Below are positions 31,526 to 38,540 of a stretch of DNA of 64,000 nt, in pieces. The notes below the pieces were generated by a model. The model saw only the letters and a program-made list of their open reading frames with translations. It did not search any database and was not told where the DNA came from. Location: NCBI RefSeq assembly GCF_021441885.1, contig NZ_CP090438.1, forward strand, positions 2,914,001-2,978,000, given 5' to 3'. The position numbers were made by a program, and so were the translations under genes. Source of the stretch: Vibrio maritimus (GTDB lineage: Bacteria > Pseudomonadota > Gammaproteobacteria > Enterobacterales > Vibrionaceae). Numbering within the stretch: position 1 is the first letter of the stretch; each line of letters opens with the position of its first letter.

Positions 31526-33193
31526 ATGGCTGAATACGTCTATACTATGTCGCGTGTGAGCAAAGTGGTGCCACCAAAGCGACAAATCCTTAAGGACATT
31601 TCTCTAAGCTTCTTCCCTGGCGCGAAAATCGGTGTACTTGGTCTTAACGGCGCAGGTAAATCAACGCTTCTACGCATCATGGCAGGTATTGATACTGACA
31701 TCGATGGCGAAGCACGCCCACAACCAGGTCTAAACGTAGGTTACCTACCTCAGGAGCCAGTACTAGACGAATCAAAAACGGTTCGCGAAATCGTTGAAGA
31801 AGCCGTTGCTGACGTTGCAGGTGCAATGAAGCGTCTTGACGAAGTTTACGCAGCTTACGCAGAACCAGATGCAGACTTTGATGCGCTAGCAAAAGAGCAA
31901 GGTGAACTGGAAGCTCTGATTCAAGCGAAAGAAGGTCATAACCTAGAAAACGCTCTAGAGCGCGCTGCAGATGCACTTCGTCTTCCTGAGTGGGATGCGA
32001 AGATCCAACACCTTTCTGGTGGTGAACGTCGCCGTGTTGCTATCTGTCGCCTACTGCTTGAGAAGCCAGACATGCTGCTTCTTGACGAACCAACCAACCA
32101 CTTGGATGCTGAATCTGTAGCTTGGCTAGAGCGCTTCCTTGTTGATTACACTGGCACCGTTGTGGCGATTACCCACGACCGTTACTTCCTAGATAACGCA
32201 GCAGGTTGGATCCTAGAACTTGACCGTGGTGAAGGTATTCCATGGGAAGGTAACTATACCTCTTGGCTTGAGCAAAAAGATGCGCGTCTACAACAAGAAG
32301 CGTCTCAAGAGAAAGCTCGTCAAAAGACCATCGAGAAAGAACTTGAGTGGGTTCGTCAAAACCCTAAAGGTCGCCAAGCGAAGTCTAAAGCACGTATGGC
32401 GCGCTTTGAAGAGCTGCAAAGCGGCGATCACCAGAAGCGTAACGAGACCAACGAGCTGTTCATCCCGCCAGGTGAGCGTCTAGGTGACAAAGTTCTAGAA
32501 GTGAACAACCTAACTAAGTCTTTCGACGGCCGCGTGCTTATCGATGACCTATCATTCAGCATTCCTAAGGGTGCTATCGTAGGTATTATCGGTGCCAACG
32601 GTGCAGGTAAATCAACGCTATTCAAGATGCTAAGCGGCACTGAGCAGCCAGATTCAGGTACGATCGACCTAGGTGATACCGTTAAGCTGGCGTCTGTTGA
32701 GCAGTTCCGTGACTCAATGAACGACACCAATACAGTATTCCAAGAGATCTCTGAAGGCGCTGACATCATCAAGATCAACAACTTTGAGATCCCAGCTCGT
32801 GCATACTGCTCGCGCTTTAACTTCAAAGGCAGCGACCAACAGAAGATCATCGGTGAGCTATCTGGTGGTGAGCGCAACCGTGTACACCTTGCTAAGCTTC
32901 TTAAAGCTGGCGGTAACATGCTACTACTTGATGAGCCAACCAACGACCTTGACGTTGAAACGCTGCGTGCACTAGAAGAAGCACTTCTAGAGTTCCCTGG
33001 CTGTGCCATGGTTATCTCGCACGACCGTTGGTTCCTTGACCGTATCGCGACTCACATCATCGACTACCGTGATGAAGGTCAGGTTAACTTCTACGAAGGT
33101 AACTATACCGAGTATATGGAATGGTTGAAGAAGACGCTTGGTCCTGAAGCCGCTGAACCACACCGCATCAAGTACAAGCGTATCTCAAAATAA
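31526..33193 (+). CDS. ettA: Energy-dependent translational throttle protein EttA (ABC-F)
   Basis: ABC-F ATPase that binds the ribosomal E site and gates the first elongation step according to ATP/ADP. 555 aa, identical in length to E. coli EttA. Two ABC domains: Walker A GLNGAGKST (about 39) and GANGAGKST (about 358), signatures LSGGERRR and LSGGERNR, Walker B LLLDEPTN twice. The EttA arm insertion lies between about 95 and 140, and the charged P-site linker around 245-300. No membrane segment. Confidence 0.97.
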   Translation: MAEYVYTMSRVSKVVPPKRQILKDISLSFFPGAKIGVLGLNGAGKSTLLRIMAGIDTDIDGEARPQPGLNVGYLPQEPVLDESKTVREIVEEAVADVAGAMKRLDEVYAAYAEPDADFDALAKEQGELEALIQAKEGHNLENALERAADALRLPEWDAKIQHLSGGERRRVAICRLLLEKPDMLLLDEPTNHLDAESVAWLERFLVDYTGTVVAITHDRYFLDNAAGWILELDRGEGIPWEGNYTSWLEQKDARLQQEASQEKARQKTIEKELEWVRQNPKGRQAKSKARMARFEELQSGDHQKRNETNELFIPPGERLGDKVLEVNNLTKSFDGRVLIDDLSFSIPKGAIVGIIGANGAGKSTLFKMLSGTEQPDSGTIDLGDTVKLASVEQFRDSMNDTNTVFQEISEGADIIKINNFEIPARAYCSRFNFKGSDQQKIIGELSGGERNRVHLAKLLKAGGNMLLLDEPTNDLDVETLRALEEALLEFPGCAMVISHDRWFLDRIATHIIDYRDEGQVNFYEGNYTEYMEWLKKTLGPEAAEPHRIKYKRISK

Positions 33194-33228
33194 GCAACTG
33201 ATTTACAGATAAACTTGTTTTTTTCCCT

Positions 33229-33259
33229 TAGGGCGCTAATAATAGCGCCCTATTTTTTT
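33229..33259 (+). terminator. Terminator after ettA
   Basis: Stem TAGGGCGCT / AGCGCCCTA with a 6-nt loop and T7. Confidence 0.9.
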
Positions 33260-33341
33260 GTGATTTTGTGCCACAAATTAGCGGAATTAACTGAAAATTC
33301 ACGTTGTTTTATAGACAGACTGTTATCTACGAACCGTTACT

Positions 33342-34349
33342 ATGCCCAATAAGATTCGCGTTGTTATACCAACACAACAAGGAAAGAAGAAAACGCTGCG
33401 CCTAGGAAAAAAGCGCACCTACACAGCTATCTTACTAGCTGCGGCTTTCCCTGTTGGCTTGGGGTTAGTTGGGTATTCGTATCAGCAGTCACAGCTAGAA
33501 CTGACTTCAACAGAGGGATCGTTAGCAAGTCTGCACCAAGAAAAAGCTATGCTCGAGGCAAAGTTAGAAGAGCAAGTGAATGAAATGCACGACCTCTCTC
33601 AAGAGCTTGAAGAAAAGCGTGATTCATTACAGCTTCTCGGTAAGCGTGTAAACGATGTTGAAGCGGTACTTGGTCTTGTCGATGAAGAGCAGTATGACAG
33701 TGAGATGCCATTAGAAGAGCGCATCGACGCTGCAGCTATTGACTCAGCTGTGCGCGCTACCATGCTAAGACTCATCCCCAACGACAGTCCAATGACTTAC
33801 CAGCGCATCTCTTCCTCTTATGGCAGACGCACGCACCCTATTACCGGTAAACGTCACGTTCATAGTGGTATCGACCTAACCTGTAAAACTGGCGAGCAAA
33901 TCTTAGCGCCTGCCGACGGTGTGGTTGAAACCGTGAGGCCAAGTCGCCAAGGCTATGGTAACTACCTCACCGTCCGTCATGCTTTCGGTTTTATGAGTTC
34001 TTACGCTCACCTGCACAAATTTAAAGCTAAAAGTGGTCAGTTTGTTAGCAAGGGCGATGTGCTTGCGACCTGTGGCAACAGCGGCACTTCAACAGGCCCG
34101 CACCTTCACTACGAGATCCGCTTCTTGGGCCGCACGCTAAACCCTCAGTACTTTATCGATTGGAGTCCAGAAAACTTCGATTATGTCTTTGAAAAAGAGA
34201 AGAAAGTGCAATGGGCACCGCTGATTGAGTTGGTAAGCAGTGTAGTTAAACTGCAGATCAACCTGACGAATGCGCCTTATGTTGATTCGTCGATTAAGAC
34301 GGCGGTGAATGAAGAGACGAGTTCGGAAGAGGTTGAATCAACGAACTAG
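33342..34349 (+). CDS. M23-family (LytM) peptidoglycan endopeptidase, membrane-anchored
   Basis: 335 aa. One N-terminal transmembrane segment (about 27-46), a coiled coil (about 55-110, rich in EEQVNEMHDLSQELEEK), then an M23 domain (about 160-280) with zinc-ligand motifs HSGIDL and HLHYE and the YAHLHKF motif. All catalytic residues appear intact, so it is probably an active DD-endopeptidase of the ShyA/MepM type, though which Vibrio paralogue it is I cannot tell. It marks the left border of the accessory island: the next gene is convergent and of different character. Confidence 0.88.
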   Translation: MPNKIRVVIPTQQGKKKTLRLGKKRTYTAILLAAAFPVGLGLVGYSYQQSQLELTSTEGSLASLHQEKAMLEAKLEEQVNEMHDLSQELEEKRDSLQLLGKRVNDVEAVLGLVDEEQYDSEMPLEERIDAAAIDSAVRATMLRLIPNDSPMTYQRISSSYGRRTHPITGKRHVHSGIDLTCKTGEQILAPADGVVETVRPSRQGYGNYLTVRHAFGFMSSYAHLHKFKAKSGQFVSKGDVLATCGNSGTSTGPHLHYEIRFLGRTLNPQYFIDWSPENFDYVFEKEKKVQWAPLIELVSSVVKLQINLTNAPYVDSSIKTAVNEETSSEEVESTN

Positions 34350-34400
34350 TGTAAGCGTTGTTGCTTCCATTATTTGTTGTGAAGCGACTGCACTACATGG

Positions 34401-35069
34401 TTATTTTTCCACGTCATTACAGTCCACCTCTAAGTGGTGTTGGTCGGAAAAATATAGGTTAATCTCTTTTATTGCCATTTTGACACCGAGCTTTTCAGCC
34501 TGAGAGAAACAAAACACGCCCTGCCCGCTTACAGCCATCATCTGCTCTGAGCTCAGATCGTTTTGAATATCTAGATACACCCTAAGCCTCTCTGGCGCGA
34601 AAACGCTCATTACAAAGCCAGAGTTCCACAAAACTTCACCTTGCTCATCAAAATCAAAGTCTCTCACGGCAAAGTTCGCCTTATTTACTTTAGCAAGTTC
34701 CTGACTACTTAAACCGACATATAGCTCGGTTCCAACTCTCCATTGACTTCCATCGGCAGTCAATTTCACGCTTCGCGGCTCCGTCCTTTGGTCATCGAAC
34801 CAAAAAATGCGTAGTGTCTTACCCTCAACATTTGGGTAAAGTATGGTCGCGGGGAGTTCCTCACCGTCTCTAGTAAACTCGTAGGTTGAGAATACATTTT
34901 CACGACCAAAACAACTATTCAGATTGGCTTCCCCTTTGATCTGCTTACACTTTCCGATCCTAAAACTGGGGGTAATATCCAAAGATTCAGCAACTACTGG
35001 AAGAGTAAACGTTAGAAGCGTTATCAAACTAGAAATGCGAATCTTTACTTCCCATTGATTCTTTAGCAT
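34401..35069 (-). CDS. Exported protein of unknown function (island gene 9)
   Basis: 222 aa from ATG 35069; ATG 35075 two codons earlier is also possible, and a GGGA lies 9 nt before 35069. A hydrophobic segment (IRISSLITLLTFTLPVVAES) suggests export to the periplasm. The mature part has FRIGKCKQIKG, FGRENVFSTYEF, then LRIFWFDDQR and TELYVGLSSQELAKVNKANF, a pattern I have seen in small exported proteins but cannot assign to a named family. Last gene of the minus-strand island, so it may belong to the immunity array; that is inference only. Confidence 0.7.
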   Translation of the reverse strand: MLKNQWEVKIRISSLITLLTFTLPVVAESLDITPSFRIGKCKQIKGEANLNSCFGRENVFSTYEFTRDGEELPATILYPNVEGKTLRIFWFDDQRTEPRSVKLTADGSQWRVGTELYVGLSSQELAKVNKANFAVRDFDFDEQGEVLWNSGFVMSVFAPERLRVYLDIQNDLSSEQMMAVSGQGVFCFSQAEKLGVKMAIKEINLYFSDQHHLEVDCNDVEK

Positions 35070-35075
35070 ATACAT

Positions 35076-35261
35076 TTATCCCGTAGTAGAGAGCTCAACA
35101 AACATATAGTTAAGTTTGTGCTCACCTGACTTATCGCTACTAGACAGTCTCAAGGTGAAGCTACTATGTTCATTTTCATAAAACCACCCTCCATGAAGAC
35201 TGCCAAAAGAATAAAAACTAACAAGCATCAATAGTTGAGATATCACGATAGTCTTAAACAT
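35076..35261 (-). CDS. Short exported protein, probably truncated
   Basis: 61 aa: a signal-peptide-like start (MFKTIVISQLLMLVSFYSFG) followed by GGWFYENEHSSFTLRLS and then an abrupt end. The visible segment looks like the first strands of a small beta protein whose C-terminal half is missing. It stops seven bases before the preferred start of the next gene. I read it as a degenerate immunity-type gene; it may alternatively be a genuine small protein. Confidence 0.45.
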   Translation of the reverse strand: MFKTIVISQLLMLVSFYSFGSLHGGWFYENEHSSFTLRLSSSDKSGEHKLNYMFVELSTTG

Positions 35262-35312
35262 ACTTCATCTTACTGGTTCTTCAAGCTACATTCCCAAGAA
35301 AAATATAAATCA

Positions 35313-35873
35313 TTACAAATCAACTTCTCTATAATAGTAATTAATCCTTTCTAAGCACTGTTCAATTTTTTCATTGTGGAGTTTTGAGTTGATACTACAA
35401 GATTTAGAAACATAGTCTTTCCAAGAGTCCGTATAATAATTCAATTCTGAGTTGAATTTATTTGGGCGAAGAATATAGGCAAGTTCAGTTTTTCTAGACT
35501 CAATATAGTTAAACTCTAGCAATCTAGCATATGTGACCCATGACATACAATCTGCAATAAGGTACTGCGTCATAATATCACTACTCACATCTGTATTTTC
35601 AAAAAACTCCTTACCACTACATGACTCAACTTTGTATTTCAACCAACTCCGCTGCGCTTCCTTAAACTCAGCATCCAGATCATATTTATTTAAATACTCC
35701 AAGATCTTTGTATATTTTTCATTTAATAACATATCTCCGTTTTTATAATCTAACTTCCTCTGTTCAAGCTTAATATCAAAATCATCCGAGAACTCTATAT
35801 TTACGTATGACTTTACTGAAAAAGAAAGAGCATAAAAAATTAACATAGCCATTAACTTATATAACATGTACAT
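35313..35873 (-). CDS. LprI-like (DUF1311-type) exported protein, candidate immunity
   Basis: 186 aa with a hydrophobic N-terminus (MYMLYKLMAMLIFYALSFSV), so probably periplasmic; ATG 35867 gives better ribosome-site spacing. The mature part holds LNEKYTKILEYL, then EAQRSWLKYKVESC and further cysteines (ADCMSW, SKSCSINSK, EQCLERI), the layout of LprI-type lysozyme-inhibitor domains (AQR-x-W followed by Cys). The C-terminal part looks like a second, weaker copy (TDSWKDYVSKSC). AT-rich like its neighbours. Probably an immunity protein against a lysozyme-like toxin; family call is moderate. Confidence 0.68.
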   Translation of the reverse strand: MYMLYKLMAMLIFYALSFSVKSYVNIEFSDDFDIKLEQRKLDYKNGDMLLNEKYTKILEYLNKYDLDAEFKEAQRSWLKYKVESCSGKEFFENTDVSSDIMTQYLIADCMSWVTYARLLEFNYIESRKTELAYILRPNKFNSELNYYTDSWKDYVSKSCSINSKLHNEKIEQCLERINYYYREVDL

Positions 35874-36008
35874 TATCCAAAGTATTTAAATGCTTTCGCA
35901 TATAATTATCTACGACCACCTGTAAATAATGAAGAAGCATTAACTATCTATATCATACCGACTACTTTTAATAGCCCCCTAAAAAGCCATAACCTTCTTA
36001 TTCTATCT

Positions 36009-36572
36009 CTAATGAAACTCAGGTTCACTTGGATCTTGGAATTGTTCCGGAAACCGTTCTATTAACTCATCACTAAGAATTACCGACCCAGAACGACTAC
36101 CACCAAAAGAATTCAGCCATAACTGTTCATCACACCAAGATTCAAATACAACATTCTTTCCTTTAGAGACTCGTAAACTACAATTACCTGCGACGTTGCT
36201 TATATTATATCGATAGTCTCCTATATAAAAGAATATCTTTCTCCCCTGAGCATTTGGGCCTAACCTAACGTGGTAGGTTAAAAATCTATCTTTTGGTGTT
36301 CCCAAGTCATTTGGGTACTCTAACTCTATATTACCTGGTAAACCATATCTATATTTTACATAACCTGTGCTCGGGCTTTTATGCTTGTATCCACATAACG
36401 AGGCAAACTTGCCATTCTGTAACTTTGCATTAAAGTAAATATCTTCCTCATCGCTACATAAAGTTATAGTAATATCACTATATTTTACGTTTATTTGCGG
36501 GTGAATTGCATTAGCAGAACTGACTCCAAACAAACCCATCACAAACGATACAAGAACAAAATACCTACTCAT
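36009..36572 (-). CDS. Exported beta-rich protein, paralogue of its neighbour
   Basis: 187 aa. A clear signal peptide ends with SSANA (about residue 22). The core ITLCSDEEDIYFNAKL then KFASLCGY and YRYGLPGNIELEYPND recurs in the C-terminal half of the gene at 36595-37461 (INICSDNEV, VVSLCKEG, YKYGMPYDIEITYPSD), so the two are paralogues. Later cysteines (GNCSLRV, SWCDEQ) also correspond. Function not recognised; periplasmic immunity role inferred from the island. Confidence 0.68.
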   Translation of the reverse strand: MSRYFVLVSFVMGLFGVSSANAIHPQINVKYSDITITLCSDEEDIYFNAKLQNGKFASLCGYKHKSPSTGYVKYRYGLPGNIELEYPNDLGTPKDRFLTYHVRLGPNAQGRKIFFYIGDYRYNISNVAGNCSLRVSKGKNVVFESWCDEQLWLNSFGGSRSGSVILSDELIERFPEQFQDPSEPEFH

Positions 36573-36594
36573 AAATCAAAAACCACGTAATTCA

Positions 36595-37461
36595 TTATAA
36601 TTTAGCTTTCCAATCGGAAACATACACATCACTAAGCATTTCTCTGCAATCGCTTTCAAACACGACTTTACCATCATATTTTACTCTAAGTTCATAGTAG
36701 CCGTTATTAAAATTATTAATATTGCCTGAAGAGATATTAAAATTAAGCGAATAGTTATAATCTTGCCTTTCGAAGGCATACTCTTTAATTAAGTCGCTAT
36801 CCATATATTCATTAGCTAATATTTCACTCTCTTTATCAGATGGATATGTTATTTCGATATCATATGGCATGCCATATTTATATGTTAATGCATTACCTTC
36901 CTTACACAAGGAAACCACTTTCTTATTATCAAGCCTGCAAGAAAGAGCAACCACTTCATTATCACTACATATATTAATTTTATATCCATTTGGGTAAGCA
37001 GAATTTATATAATCAACAACATCAAAGGTGGATTCATAACGATATTTAGAAACAGAACCATCCGACTGATACCCACTGAAGCCTTGTAAGTTTCTATCCT
37101 TGCTAATAACCTTATTTAAAGTTAGCCTCTCGTTCTTCAACTGGTATACATAGCCAACGTAGTCGCTACCTTTAATATCATAATGACTTATATCCCAGCG
37201 CACTTGAACTAAAACATAGAGATCACTGCCCAACTGAAACTTGGACATTCCATTTATAAAGGGATCACTACCTTCAAATGGGTACTGATCGACCTTAAAT
37301 GTCTGTCTTCCTATTTCAGAGTACAAAGCTATAGGGTGATTGACATCGTCCTGAGTTACAGCATAAACCCTTAATTCACTATTTAAGCTAAGTTCAATTC
37401 CATTCGCTACACCTAGTGAAGGGAGAACTAGAAAAAATAGGGGATAGCATCTAGCCAACAT
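36595..37461 (-). CDS. Exported two-domain protein sharing a domain with its neighbour
   Basis: 288 aa from ATG 37461, which yields a typical signal peptide (MLARCYPLFFLVLPSLGVAN); the open frame extends to 37500 through a TTG but that form has no clean signal. The N-terminal half (about 20-155) is unlike anything I recognise. The C-terminal half (about 160-288) is the same CSD...SLC...YG...YP module as in the gene at 36009-36572. Begins 39 nt after the preceding LprI-like gene. Candidate immunity protein by context. Confidence 0.65.
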   Translation of the reverse strand: MLARCYPLFFLVLPSLGVANGIELSLNSELRVYAVTQDDVNHPIALYSEIGRQTFKVDQYPFEGSDPFINGMSKFQLGSDLYVLVQVRWDISHYDIKGSDYVGYVYQLKNERLTLNKVISKDRNLQGFSGYQSDGSVSKYRYESTFDVVDYINSAYPNGYKINICSDNEVVALSCRLDNKKVVSLCKEGNALTYKYGMPYDIEITYPSDKESEILANEYMDSDLIKEYAFERQDYNYSLNFNISSGNINNFNNGYYELRVKYDGKVVFESDCREMLSDVYVSDWKAKL

Positions 37462-37500
37462 TATCAACCATCTTCTTTCGGTACCTATGCCTAAGCCCAA

Positions 37501-37851
37501 TCATGGCATATTAATAACTGACTCTAATAAATAATTATTCATCTCGTTATACTCATTAACTTTACAAGATAGGAGCGTTGCTAACTCTGCATCTGTTCCC
37601 TTCGATTCATTGCTCTCAAAAGCACACTTCTTTTCTACAAAAACAACCCACGCAGATACCATTTCACTGAATTCAATCTTCCCTTCAATAGATGATGAAC
37701 GTATCTCTTGTAGCCTTTCTTCAAAGGTATGTTTAGCCTCATCAAACCTTTCAATGTATTTGCTATTTATCTGCACTAGTTGATTTTGCTCAATATTATT
37801 TTCAACGCCATATACCAATGCATTGAATGACAAAAAAATCAGTAGTATCAA
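37501..37851 (-). CDS. LprI-like exported protein with unclear or frameshifted start
   Basis: 116 aa from a TTG at 37851. It has a hydrophobic export segment (LLIFLSFNALVYG), then DEAKHTFEERLQEIRSS, SEMVSAWVVFVEKKCAFES and LATLLSCKVNEYNEMNNYLL, which follows the LprI/DUF1311 layout (W, then Cys, then a second Cys). The start is odd: no in-frame ATG, and the AAGGA is only 2 nt from the TTG. Removing one G near 37855 would instead join an upstream ATG (37873) and give a standard signal peptide, so a recent frameshift or sequencing error is possible. Confidence 0.58.
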   Translation of the reverse strand: MILLIFLSFNALVYGVENNIEQNQLVQINSKYIERFDEAKHTFEERLQEIRSSSIEGKIEFSEMVSAWVVFVEKKCAFESNESKGTDAELATLLSCKVNEYNEMNNYLLESVINMP

Positions 37852-38133
37852 TTTCCTTGTGAAAATAATTCATCTCCCTTTACTATACAAAATTTAATAA
37901 ACTTAGACATTATAGGCTCCTATGAAGTGAAAACTATAAAAATATACTACTAACGAAACACCGTTCATTAGATTATTTAATCTATACTCAATGGCATTAC
38001 AATCAGCAGTGCCCACGCTCTTAACCTACCATGCGTAAGGTTCGATTTTCACGTTACACTTGATTTCTCACCAAGGAGAGTTTATTGACATCTACTACGT
38101 TAAATTTCATATATTTCATTAGGGAGCAATACT
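37852..38133. other. AT-rich gap within the island
   Basis: 282 bp without a convincing gene. It contains an inverted repeat (AACCT...AGGTT, 38022-38043) and, on the minus strand, a 20-codon open frame from an ATG at 37921 with a good AGGAG site, which ends at the start of the next gene. It may be an independent promoter region for the downstream immunity-type genes. Confidence 0.4.
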
Positions 38134-38538
38134 TTAGTTTCCATACTCAAACTCTGCGGTTGATATTATATCTTCAATCAATCTATTCTCACTCTCCATA
38201 GAACTTAGTATACACTCCTTTTCTAGTAGTAGTGCTCCCTGCCCACCCGGATATATTTTATTGTAAGTATCACACTTATTTGATATAAGCTCTCGTTGTA
38301 GTGTGTAATAACCTTCCAGGTCCTTAACTATATCAACGACTTGATCTACATACTTTTCTTTTGTGAGTAAACTCTTAATTCTTGATTCCACTTTTCTGGT
38401 TTCAATGTCTATACAGGACAAAATTGAATATGTCTCACCCTGAGCATTTTTCAGACAGGACTTATAATCTACACTATCATTGGCATTCAAGTTTAATGAA
38501 GATAGCATGCAAGCCATGAAAACTATTAATCTTTCCAT
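38134..38538 (-). CDS. LprI-like periplasmic protein, probable cognate immunity
   Basis: 134 aa. Signal peptide (MERLIVFMACMLSSLNLNAN). Mature part: YKSCLKNAQGETYSILSCID, a helical stretch, LEGYYTLQRELISNKCDTYN, PGGQGALLLEKECIL and ESENRLIEDI, the four-Cys pattern of the LprI/DUF1311 family, which includes an inhibitor of lysozyme. Its ATG lies 2 nt after the stop codon of the candidate effector and uses an AAGGAATAAC site inside the effector's last codons, so it is translationally coupled to it. That is the usual position of a cognate immunity gene. Confidence 0.75.
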   Translation of the reverse strand: MERLIVFMACMLSSLNLNANDSVDYKSCLKNAQGETYSILSCIDIETRKVESRIKSLLTKEKYVDQVVDIVKDLEGYYTLQRELISNKCDTYNKIYPGGQGALLLEKECILSSMESENRLIEDIISTAEFEYGN

Positions 38539-38540
38539 TG

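Noticed and set aside
32428..33009. 193-codon open frame opposite ettA
   Set aside because: Ser/Arg-rich mirror of a highly conserved gene; no ribosome site or family resemblance.
37852..38133. Integron attC-like site suggested by the inverted repeat
   Set aside because: No R box/core GTTRRRY pattern and no repeated copies elsewhere in the island.
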